From Nitzschia sp. pyKryTriq1 (taxonomy: Eukaryota; Bacillariophyta; Bacillariophyceae; Bacillariales; Bacillariaceae), in the NCBI GenBank assembly GCA_956465555.1, contig OY101123.1, positions 1,860,001-1,924,000 on the forward strand: a stretch of DNA of 64,000 nucleotides, given 5' to 3'. The notes under the pieces are model-generated. The model worked only from the letters and a program-made list of their open reading frames with translations. It searched no databases and had not been told where the DNA came from. The translations under genes were made by a program, and so were the position numbers. Below, piece after piece: positions 17,705-27,469 of the stretch; position 1 is the first letter of the stretch; each line of letters opens with the position of its first letter.

Positions 17705-18825
17705 ATGACCCTTTTCTCCTCTCTCGCCTTCCTCCTCTTCTTGAGCTCCACGGCGACCTTGGTATCGTCCAATCCCATTGTCAGCACCATTGCCGAGTTC
17801 ATATCTGGACCATTGGAGGATTCAAGATTGGCGTATCTCAAGAACCTCGCAGGTCTGGCTGATCCTGTATTTCTTGACAATCTTGGCAACGCGACAAAGG
17901 ACTTCACTGTATTCGCACCCTTGAACCCGTTGTTTGACGCGGTTGCATCGATGAATGGCTACCAAGCGAATCGGACCGCTTTCTACCACGTGATCGAGGG
18001 ACAGGAAATTCTGCGCTCCAAGTTTGTGACGCAAAGTTATTGCCCCATGCTCTACGGTGTGGCTTTGGATTTTGTCGTCGTTTCCATCTTCAGTCCGCCT
18101 AAGATCAGTATTAGTTTCGGTGGTGGGCGCACGGCCAAGTTGTCAAACGACTGGCTCCAAGCTTCAAATGGACGTATCTACTTCGTTGATAAGGTGTTGG
18201 AACCTATTGAAAGTCCATGCTGGACGACCGGAGAATTTTTGTCACAGTGCTGCAACCGAACTGCCACTCCTGTTCAAATTATGCAACCCCCAACCACGCC
18301 CCCAACCAGCAAACCTACCAGCCAACCTACCAACAAACCTACGAGCCAACCTACCAGCACATTCCCTACCAAATCTCCGACCAGTTCTATTGGGCTTAGC
18401 GCCTTGGTCTCTACCGATACTGACCCTCCTACCGACCAACCTACCAAGGAACCCACCGACCAACCTACCAGGGAACCCACCGACCAACCTACTACCAAGG
18501 AACCCACCGACCAACCTACTGAGGAACCCACCAAACCCCCGAAGGAAAAGAAGATCAAGAGGAGGAAGCTTTAAAAAGATGAAGAGGAAACTCTGACGAA
18601 GTTGCCGGTATATTTTGTAAAAGATAGTACCTTTCTCTGAAATCGTTGTCGTAGACTATGTACTTGTAGAGGACTACCAGCAGTATTCGTAGCTGTGTCA
18701 ATCGCTCCATGCATGCATCCGAACGTATACTCGAGTTCGCATGGTTCTATTCTCGAATATCGGTACAAGTACTGTACTCGTACGAGTAGACCTACCGGTA
18801 CCAGTACATACGTTGTTCAGAATTA
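17250..18825 (+). repeat. Segmental duplication, copy A (Fasciclin gene with both flanks)
   Basis: Aligns by eye with 59590-61072: the upstream block (AAATAATTTGAATTTT, ATCATCGGCGAAG, GGTCGTCCACGCCGGGCG), the whole Fasciclin coding region, and the 3' flank (GATAGTAC.TTTCTC.GAAATC; CTCGAGTTCGCATGG; ACGTTGTTCAGAAT). Copy A ends six bases from the stop codon of the lipoxygenase fusion gene on the other strand. Copies have diverged by substitutions and small indels. Confidence 0.8.
17705..18574 (+). CDS. Secreted Fasciclin (FAS1) domain protein with PT-repeat tail, copy 1
   Basis: 289 residues. Residues 1-22 are a signal peptide (LAFLLFLSSTATLVSS). Residues about 25-170 form one FAS1 domain: FTVFAPLNPLFDAV (67-80) is the H1 box, YHVIEG contains the central YH, and NGRIYFVDKVLEPI (155-168) is the H2 box. 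A Cys cluster follows (CWTTGEFLSQCC), then about 90 residues of PTxxPT units (PTSKPTSQPTNKPT type, later DQPTKEPT), and a basic end KIKRRKL. FAS1 domains mediate cell adhesion and matrix contacts, so this is probably an extracellular or wall-associated adhesion protein. N-glycosylation sites are visible (NAT, NRT). The paralogue at 60095-60901 has the same parts but a shorter tail. Confidence 0.88.
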   Translation: MTLFSSLAFLLFLSSTATLVSSNPIVSTIAEFISGPLEDSRLAYLKNLAGLADPVFLDNLGNATKDFTVFAPLNPLFDAVASMNGYQANRTAFYHVIEGQEILRSKFVTQSYCPMLYGVALDFVVVSIFSPPKISISFGGGRTAKLSNDWLQASNGRIYFVDKVLEPIESPCWTTGEFLSQCCNRTATPVQIMQPPTTPPTSKPTSQPTNKPTSQPTSTFPTKSPTSSIGLSALVSTDTDPPTDQPTKEPTDQPTREPTDQPTTKEPTDQPTEEPTKPPKEKKIKRRKL

Positions 18826-18830
18826 GTAGA

Positions 18831-21800
18831 CTACACAGAGACACTACTTTCCATGAGTACTGGATTGAAGGCTTGCATTGGAAAGCGTCGTCGTCCTCCT
18901 CCTGGTGGTGGCGTGTGAGAAGAAGAAGGAAGACCGGCGTCACCACTGTTCTTGCAGTTGTTTTCGTTGCGTTTGTCAATGGCATCCGACAAGACGCGAA
19001 GTTTTTCTTGAAAGCGTTCCATAGCCACCACGGCATCATCGGCAAATCGATTGCTACGGACCAGCAAGTGATCCCAATTTCCCATGAGACGAGGCATTCT
19101 CAAACCAGTAGAAGAACTAAAAGCAACAAGAGGAGGAGCAGGAAAGAAACAATGGTGAGATGTCCTCGATGATGATGATGATGATGCTGGTCGAGTGTTT
19201 CTTGTTGCCACCAATAGCAATACAGAATGTAGTTTTAGATGTACTAGATGTACTTACACCAAGGTGCAGTTGAGTTGATAGATTTGAATCGAATCAATCT
19301 CCTTGTTGCGACGAATGGTAGTACCACAAATCTTGGGATTCGCAAAGTAGTCAGAAATTTGACCCACTAGTTCGTGCATTCCCGTCACATTGCAAATGAG
19401 AGAGCTCAATACATTCCTGTTTTTGTATGCATGCATGCATGCATGTATAGTTGTGAGAAATGAGGCGTTCCAACAAGGAAGCATAGTAAAGACAAGAACT
19501 CTGGTAGAACTTACACCACATCGTCAAACTCCAAGAGATCTTGGCTTTGAACCAGATCCAATTCACTCGCCAGTCCTTCCAAGAACGCCTGTAGATCCCG
19601 GTCGTTATTCATGTTCCTTTGCAATCGACGCTTTTCGATGTCGCTATTATTAGAACCACCGCCGGCGGTTGACGAGCCATAAATGACACACAAAAAGTCA
19701 TGCACCAATTCCGTCACTGCATCGGCAAAGGCCACCAAGTCTTGATTCGCTGGATAATCAGCCACATCCCTCATGCTCTCGGGAATGTAATCCTTGAAGT
19801 TCTTCTTGAAATTGTTCTTGGTAGCGTACAAAAGTTCTTGGAGATCATCTTCCTCAAACGCCCAGTTGCGGTTGATGACACCCTTACGCATAGTCAAAGT
19901 ACGATACGCCTTATTGTTGATACCGATGGTGCGGTAGGTGAAGATCTTGAGAAAGGCTCGAAGAGGGTGGTTGATGGGGAGATGAGTTCTCGATGCCGAG
20001 ACCAAAGAGTTGGCGGCTACCATGTGGACGTTGACCAAATGGTCAGAGACAGTCACCAAGGCCAAGGCGCTCACTCGCCAGGCCCACATGGCATGGCGCC
20101 ATTTGTCGTACTCGTCCTTTTCAAAGTTTTCATCAGGTTTCTCTCCCTTCATGACCGCGACAAGCTTGAAAGGGCACTTGTGGTACTCTCCATCACAACA
20201 TGTGTAGACGCCAATGAGATTGTACTCGGCATCAAAGTAGGCCGCTGCACCGTATCGTTGGTATCCCCGACGGACGCGGTACGTGCCGAGATCGCACGTA
20301 TCGTTGACATAAACCGTACGGATACGGTCTTGACACTTTTGATACGCCAGACTGTCCTTGGGAAGACTTTCGAGTTTTTGAGTATGGAGACAGCACAGAC
20401 CCGAAAAGGCCAACTGCGAAACCAACTCTGCCACATCCTGGACACTACTATAGTTGGTATTGGGCGGTGGAAAGTTGGAGCTGAACCATTGCATCCTCCA
20501 CGCGACAGCTTCCTCGACGTTTTGCCACTCTCCTTCGTCATCTGTAATGGGAGCCATGGAGAGCACCTTGGAAGTCAAGTCATCCTTCATCATGTCAAAA
20601 ACTGGAACATCCTCGTCTAATAACATACAGAAGAGTAGAAATGCGTGCATGGTGAGCAAATCGCATCACTGGCAGAAGGAGGGAAGTCTTGCTGCCATCG
20701 AACATGGTATTTTCTTTGAGCATCGTGCATAAATTATACGTACCATAGACTGGGATGTTGCGATCTCCTGCCGCAGCAATCATCAGCGAACCAATCTTTC
20801 GCCCATTGGTATCCAATGGATGTTTGACTTCCGATGCATGAGGGAAGTACTTGTTGTTACTGGCGTAAGTTATTTGACCCATCTTCAGGACGAATCTCAT
20901 GAACCAGGTTTCCTTTCGTTGGATCTCGTCAATGCGTGCGGGGGGCACTGACGCAATGTCCTCGTTCGGGGTGGGGCAATAACGGTCTACCAAAAATTCA
21001 ATAATATCCATAGCATTCCCATATCCGGGGCATCTTCGTGGTGGAGTGTCAAAGTCGCCTTTATCGCCGGCACGGACAATGTCGTTGTGGTTTCCATTGA
21101 ACGTCATCATTTTTCCAAGAACGGTTGGATCTCGGTCGAAATTCAGGACTTCCGCATCGGGTCCAAAGACGCTCACTGTATCAACCAAAAAGGGGAATGA
21201 GTCATACATCGACCTTTTGTCCTGTCAGCTACTACATTCTGATTGACTTACCGTCTCGGTTTGCATTCTGTATGGAGCAATGAAGCGAGGTACCATCAGG
21301 AACTGAAATGCGCTTGTTGAAGATAGTAACATGGCTACGACCATCTGCCAGTTTGAAGTTGTAGGCCATAAAATTGACCAACGGGACGCATCGTTCCAAT
21401 CGCGCCATTTCCAGGATAAACTTTTTTGGATCCGCCTTGTATATGGGGACCAACTTGGGATCTTCGTAGAGCTTCTCCACAATATCGCCTAGCAAAAAGG
21501 CAGGTGCAGCCCCTCCTGCAATGACAAACTTGTAGACCAGGAAACGAACCACCTCGGGTGGGGACCATGCATCCCAGTTGTTTTCCTCTGCCATTGCTAG
21601 CGTTCTTTGTAGAGACGGAGCGTCCAAGTATCGAAGGAATGCCCGACGAATAAGGTCTGAAAGCAACATCATCAACAACAAAACAATATTTGAGAACTCG
21701 GTCGTTCATCATTCAATCGTCGATTCATTCAATCCAATCAAACAAACCAATCGGTTGTTTGATTCTTGCTTACCATAATCTTGAATGCCTTGAAACTCCA

Positions 21801-23784
21801 AAATACCACCAAACCAGATTTTGTTGATCCAGTCGGACATGAACGGAAAGGCATTGGTCAGAAGGTTGTAGTATCGCTTGCGTTCATGCTCAGTGAATTC
21901 TCCGTCCGTCAACAAATGAAAGAGCGTCGATCCGAACGAAATCTCGATGAGTTTCTTGTCTACCATCGTCCCATCCGCATTGGCAAAGGGCAAGATGGCA
22001 TCCAATCGCTTTCGGACGAGCGGTTTCGTTTCCAGTTTGTCATTCACTTCTGCGAGCCAGCAACGCACCAACTGTCGGCCTTCAGTGATGATGGACTTTT
22101 CAATTTCCGTTCGAGGTAATGTAGTGAGATTGTTCTGGGACCAGTCGAATTGAGCCGTACTGATCGACCACGCCAAAGAAAGACCCGACTTTCGCTGGTC
22201 GGGATTCTCAATAATGGCCTTGACGTCCTTGTAGGTGCCGAATCCTAAACCTTGACCCATGGGAAAGACGGGGCCAAATTCTTCCATCAAAAATGCCACG
22301 TACGGAGAAAAATCATTCTTGAAGGGTAGAGTGAATTCGTACATGACAAATGCTTCCAGAAACTTGCGAAGCCACCAACCGATTGTGAGATTGAAGAGAA
22401 AGTTGGATTGATTCTTGAAGCATTGGAGTCGGAGATGAGACGACACAATCAATACCGCCTTGGGTGGAAATAGCTTGCCATCCACAGTCTCAAAGGGAGT
22501 GTACAAGGCACCTTGGATTTCCTTACCCCATAGCAGCTTCCAGGATCGTCGAAGACAAAAGAAGACGGCCGAGAAGGGATAGCACACAAAGGTAACATAG
22601 GCGAGGTACGCCACCAGCATGAACGCGAATCGCACCACCCCCAAAGCGACAAAAAAGACCAAAAATGGAATATTCAAGGGCGATGGGATGGATTGGATCC
22701 AACCGTTGACAGCCCCGGCACCTCTTGGAATCGGATCGAGTAGATATTCGAGTTCTCGCTTGTAGCCATTTCGGTTGGTGGCAAGTCTCCTCGGTACATC
22801 ATGGACCAAAGGACTGTTAAAGAGCGTCGCTCTCAAAATCAGATATATGGGAATTATGGAGAGTCCTTGAAGTGTCCCAAGCACGACCACACACATCAGC
22901 AACCGGTACGGCATGCGCCGAGAGCTGACACGAGAATAAAAGTCTTTCATCATGGCAAAGCCCAAGGCCAGATCGAGGGCAAAGATATGAGTAAAAGTCA
23001 TGACGACCATTTCGGGTTGGCTAAAGATCTTCTCTCCGATCAAGGTCGTATTGAAGGTTTTGTAGATTTCGGGATCGAGCAATTTCGTAGCTTGTGCGTG
23101 GATGCTAATGACAAAATAGACCAGCGAGTAGATCAAGGTAGGCATCAACAAGATGGGATTTCCTTGTTTCGCTTCACTTGAAAAGAGCAAATCAGCGACA
23201 AAGGCAAGTAAGGTAGCCATGGCGAACCAGACCTCGCTCTCGAGGGGATAATCCCAATTGACCTTGTCGGAATTCCACCAATCGGCCGGCTTGCGAAAAA
23301 TCCAGGCAAAGTCGACGTCCTTCAAAACATTCTGGAAGAACTGCTGCTTGTTTTTCACGAGATCATTCTCCTTGAGGTAATAATAAAGCGAAGTGCTAGT
23401 ATTCTTGATGATATCTTCCATTTCGTGAAGTGGTGCTCCCAGAATCTTGAACATTCCGAGACCCACAAAGTACAGGATACCGAAGAGTGCCATGGTCTGC
23501 AAGAGCTGCGTGATAAAGCTGGGCGGATTGGCATAGTAGCGGCGTGCTGGTTGATCATCATCGGATGCTGCTGCTGCTGCTGCTGCTGCTGCCTTCGGTC
23601 CCGAGGCCCCCCTTCGCGAGGACCCGTCCGGATGATGGTAAGGGCACGAATCGGCCGCAGCCGAGTGGTGGTCGGTAGATTCATACGATGTTACCGTCAA
23701 CAAATCGTCGTCACGGTGGTGGTCCGCCCTGCGATGTTGCTGGATTCCTCCTCCATGATGCGGACTGCTTGGGATGCAACCCAT
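18831..23784 (-). CDS. Membrane domain + cytochrome P450 + lipoxygenase fusion
   Basis: Six exons: 23784-21774, 21656-21252, 21175-20744, 20616-19515, 19416-19258, 19116-18831. Every junction is GT..AG and keeps frame, giving 1464 residues. Residues about 90-410 hold five to seven membrane helices; FTHIFALDLALGFAMMKDFY and flanks resemble the ABA4/DUF4281 fold (tentative). Residues about 440-905 are P450-like: helix K ExxR is EMAR (753-756), the haem loop is PPRRCPGYG with thiolate C854, and the helix I centre AGGAAPA (717-723) lacks the usual acid-Thr pair. Residues about 920-1464 are a lipoxygenase catalytic domain: iron ligands H1142 and H1147 (HxxxxH), HPLRAFLKIF after them, third ligand H1331 in TGMHELVG, and a C-terminal SSVSV whose last carboxylate is the expected fifth ligand. 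No PLAT domain. Predicted role: membrane-bound oxylipin synthase; product unknown. Confidence 0.87.
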
Positions 23785-24386
23785 TATGTCGATGATGAGT
23801 AGGAAGAGCCTACTGTACTATCAACGGCAAAGATAACATCAACTCGACAGATGAGGGTGTCTCGATATCTTCAAAGTGAGAAACAAGAGATGATGATTCT
23901 TCCTTGGAGGTCGATGAATTATTATTCCCTCTCTGTGCACGGTTTCGAGCCTGGAGACGAGAAAGATACCGACGGTTGCGGTGTCCGCCAGCCGAGTTTT
24001 GGTAATTATGGGTCGGACGATTCTCATTATGCAAATCTTCAAGTATGTATGTTGGAATGGAATCTCAACGGAAGCGTTTTTGAAACTAGTGTACAAGTAC
24101 ATCGTCACAACCTCTCATTTTTCTTCTCCGCGCGCCCAGAATACAAGTACCGGTAAGCATTCGCTTCGCACACAGGAAAGCGCGCATGCCGCGGTACACA
24201 ACAGATCCTTATTGCACAAGATTCCGCGATCTTCCTCCGCGCAGCATGAATACAGTATAATAGAGTGATTCGTTCTTATTGCCATGTTTGGCCACCGAAG
24301 TACTGTATTCAGCTGACACTCCCGGTAGCAGCAGCAGCAGCAGCAGCAGCAGCATACTAAATATTTCATGAGGATACCACGGGGAT
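23785..24386. other. Divergent promoter region with CAG repeat
   Basis: Separates the P450-lipoxygenase gene (-) from the NSUN2-like gene (+), so it likely carries both promoters. It contains TACCGGTA near 24149 and about ten GCA/CAG triplets at 24327-24353. No gene is supported within it. Confidence 0.5.
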
Positions 24387-27300
24387 ATGATCTCTAGTAA
24401 TAGAAGCGTTATTGTCACCAATAAGAAGCTTATTGCTGCTGGTGGATTATTGTTTTGTGGCGGCGGGTGGTGTTTCCTCCGTTCTCTGCTTTGGCTTCAT
24501 ATTATCGCCTTCCACGGCGCGGTCGCCATGTCGTCCACATCACGCAGGATCCAATGTACTCTTTGTCAACAAGAAGATCATCATCTATGCTTTGAGTCAC
24601 GGAATCTTCTCTTTGATCACTTGCGACACGAACATGGATATGAACGACAAAGCGGCCGCCAACATCAGGACGACGACGACAATGAAGGTTTGACCAGCCG
24701 AGATCGAACAGCAGCCTCCATTGCGGCTCGATCCACGTACAAGAATCCACATCATGACGCCTATTATCGACTTCAGTGTCAACAAAAACAGGCGGGAATT
24801 ATGACTTTGGAGGAGTGGGAACTAACACAAGAATATTTTCGAAAACCCTTGACCATGGCTTTTCGAATATCCTCCTCCTCGACTATTAGTAGTGATCATG
24901 CTGCTGGTGGTGGTGGTGGTGGTGGTGGTGGCCCTCGCCGAGAGTATTGGAAATGGTTGGAGAAAGAGGCGGGAGATTATTTAGTGCAAAGTCCCTATAT
25001 TTCCTCCTGTCGCATGGCACGGATACCTCTTCGAGAATGGTCAACGACCGCACAACAAGCCTTGAGCGATGCCCAAGAACTGGGAGTTATCAATCGACAG
25101 GAGTTATGCAGTATGATTCCACCCCTTCTTCTCTTATCGAATTGGAACATCAGCAATAAGCAGGCAGCACCAGGACAGAAGACGAGGAATCCCAGGACTG
25201 TTTTGGATCTTTGCGCAGCACCAGGCTCCAAAACGCTTCAGTTGTTGGATTTAGTGGCTAGCAAAAGCGAGGAAGACGACGGCGGCAATGGCTCCAGCAG
25301 CAAGAAGAAGCGACCACCCTTTCAGGGAATGGTGATTGCCAACGATGCCAATCGATCTCGCTTGTTGACAGTCGCCCGACGAGCCCGCATTCTAGGTCAA
25401 GCATCTAATGGTAGTAGTTCCTCCAAGACCAGCTTGGTTCTCAATTCCAGCGATGGACGTCACTTTCCAGCCTTGAGAAAATGGGCGGGATACAAACTCA
25501 AATTCGATCATGTCCTGGCAGATGTTCCTTGTTCGGGAGATGGGACTTTGCGGAAATCGTCCAGCAAGGAATGGAAGCAATGGAATGTCAAACAACATTT
25601 GACGTTACACAAATTGCAAGTTGGATTGCTGCTACGGAGCTTGGAATTGGTCAAAAAGGGAGGGCGTGTGGTATATTCGACATGTTCTTTGGACCCAATT
25701 GAGAATGAAGCCGTCGTTGCCAGTGCCATTCTCAAAATGGGTGGGCCCGGTGTCTATCGGATAATCAAGCCTCCTGAATACTTACAAATAACAGAAGGAT
25801 CTTCTTTGTGTTCTTCTTCTTCTTTGGAACCTTTTGTCTATACATCTGGAGCATCCTCCTGGGTGGTTCCTCATCCCCAATTTGATGCCTACGAAAACCC
25901 TACGGTCTACAATCACTACGAGCAAGTTCCCAAGAAACTTGCCAAAAGAGATATTCTTCCATCCATGTTTCCTCCCAGCAACCAGCAGCATGAGAACAAT
26001 ATTATGATGAAGGATATGCTATCGAACTGTTGCCGAATCTTACCGCAACATTTGGACTCGGGCGGTTTCTTTTGTGCCATTATCGAACGCGTCCCACCCG
26101 AATATTTTGCCGTGTGTTGTCCCAGTCAACGAGAGAGTAATAATACGTGTTCCGCTACCGAAGACGACTACGACGCCAGCCACCACCACCATGGTCGTAT
26201 CTATCATCTTGTAGCCAACGATGATGATGATGATGATCACGCTAGAATGCCGAATACCACCAGCATTAGCCAAACCAAGCAAATGCGAATCATGCTACGA
26301 GCGGATACTGCAGGAAACAAGACCAACGAGGAGGATAGTATGGATTACTATTTTGAAGGACTTCCTACTCTGGAGGCGGCCCAACAATGGTTACGACAGC
26401 ATTCCGCTTTTGTTCCCGGGAAAAGCGAGTCTGCCGTGGACTTTCCTTCAATCTCACTACCACTTCTGTCCCAGCCTCCCAAACAATGGTATTCCAAGGA
26501 GAAGTTCGACAAAAAGTCGGACGATAACACCCGCACGAACCAAGAAAGACCCATGACTACTTCTCCGCTTTATACTCCTCTCGTTTCGCCACCTCATCCC
26601 GACTTGGTGACAGAATTTGTCGATTTCTTTGGATTGTCCACAACGGCACAAGAGGCACAGCTGAAAGCCGTCCATCGGTTTCCTGTCGAACAACTGGTTG
26701 CGATAGGAGGAGGCGAGCAAGCCTCACAAGTGACGACGAATCGAATGGGAATGACTACTGATGAGAGCAGCAGCAACAACAACACCAACAACAACACCAA
26801 CGACATTTCCAAGACCGACAACCACGACACTCCGCGGAAGAGATCAAAGTATCTTCAACTGACGCTAGTCTCTGAGGAAATACGAAGCTTGTTTACGGGT
26901 GGGGCTAGATTCAATCCGATGGAATTAGGCTTGGCCCTCTGTCGAGTACCAGTAGGGAGCATTAATACAGCCCCATCGATGGGCCAAGACGAAAATGATT
27001 CGATGTTGAGTCGCACTGAGAAAAGTGGTCGATATGGTTTGTTGGATGAAGCGGCCGAGTTTTTGGGACCGTGTGCGACCAAACGGCTCCTTCCTTTGTC
27101 GTTGGATGACGGAGTCGAATTGCTGAGAAGTGGGAGGCTGGACTGTATCGGCAGTCGATTCCAGGAAATCTTTTCCAAAATGCCAGCTCCTGGTGCCATT
27201 ATTGCCGTTTGCCCCATCTCCAAAACCGAGAAGACCGAGCATGGTGATGCCTCTCATACTCCTGCTGTGATCTATTTATCGTGCGTCCTGCAAGAGGCTG

Positions 27301-27392
27301 GCGCCGACTCGATTCGGTTGCTGACAGAAAGACGAAGCGCCGATGCTTGGCTTGGGTTGCTATCCAAATCTCAGTCCAAGACCTTGGATTGA
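24387..27392 (+). CDS. Trm4/NSUN2-like RNA 5-methylcytosine methyltransferase with N-terminal zinc finger
   Basis: 1001 residues from the first ATG; M48 (24528) is an alternative start that removes a hydrophobic leader. A single C2H2-like finger (CTLC at 57-60, then HLRHEH at 78-83) precedes the enzyme. The methyltransferase core shows VLDLCAAPGSKT (272-283) for SAM, DVPCSGDGTLRK with C382, and STCSLDPIENEAVV with catalytic C433. The PCSGDGT(L/M)RK form and the following KQW..LHKLQ segment match the Trm4/NSUN2 branch, which methylates cytosine-5 of tRNA. The C-terminal third (about 690-1000) is divergent, with poly-Asn/Ser linkers and a region resembling the NSUN2 C-terminal domain (ELGLALCRVP). 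Likely nuclear. The zinc finger is not part of human NSUN2 as I know it. Converges with the oxygenase gene 77 bp away. Confidence 0.88.
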   Translation: MISSNRSVIVTNKKLIAAGGLLFCGGGWCFLRSLLWLHIIAFHGAVAMSSTSRRIQCTLCQQEDHHLCFESRNLLFDHLRHEHGYERQSGRQHQDDDDNEGLTSRDRTAASIAARSTYKNPHHDAYYRLQCQQKQAGIMTLEEWELTQEYFRKPLTMAFRISSSSTISSDHAAGGGGGGGGGPRREYWKWLEKEAGDYLVQSPYISSCRMARIPLREWSTTAQQALSDAQELGVINRQELCSMIPPLLLLSNWNISNKQAAPGQKTRNPRTVLDLCAAPGSKTLQLLDLVASKSEEDDGGNGSSSKKKRPPFQGMVIANDANRSRLLTVARRARILGQASNGSSSSKTSLVLNSSDGRHFPALRKWAGYKLKFDHVLADVPCSGDGTLRKSSSKEWKQWNVKQHLTLHKLQVGLLLRSLELVKKGGRVVYSTCSLDPIENEAVVASAILKMGGPGVYRIIKPPEYLQITEGSSLCSSSSLEPFVYTSGASSWVVPHPQFDAYENPTVYNHYEQVPKKLAKRDILPSMFPPSNQQHENNIMMKDMLSNCCRILPQHLDSGGFFCAIIERVPPEYFAVCCPSQRESNNTCSATEDDYDASHHHHGRIYHLVANDDDDDDHARMPNTTSISQTKQMRIMLRADTAGNKTNEEDSMDYYFEGLPTLEAAQQWLRQHSAFVPGKSESAVDFPSISLPLLSQPPKQWYSKEKFDKKSDDNTRTNQERPMTTSPLYTPLVSPPHPDLVTEFVDFFGLSTTAQEAQLKAVHRFPVEQLVAIGGGEQASQVTTNRMGMTTDESSSNNNTNNNTNDISKTDNHDTPRKRSKYLQLTLVSEEIRSLFTGGARFNPMELGLALCRVPVGSINTAPSMGQDENDSMLSRTEKSGRYGLLDEAAEFLGPCATKRLLPLSLDDGVELLRSGRLDCIGSRFQEIFSKMPAPGAIIAVCPISKTEKTEHGDASHTPAVIYLSCVLQEAGADSIRLLTERRSADAWLGLLSKSQSKTLD

Positions 27393-27469
27393 AAATCACT
27401 GGGCCCATTCTGATCGTCTTGTATTACATGGCAAAGTCAACCAGAGCATTCTCTATGCGTATCAATTCG

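Noticed and set aside
18242-18558. Minus-strand frames of repeated VGxSVGWSVG type opposite the PT tails (also 60626-60873)
   Set aside because: They are the mirror of the Thr/Pro repeat in the Fasciclin genes; periodic DNA keeps all frames open.
19700-20620. Plus-strand frame of 306 codons opposite the lipoxygenase exon
   Set aside because: The minus strand has the iron-ligand motifs and consistent splice sites; the plus frame has none.
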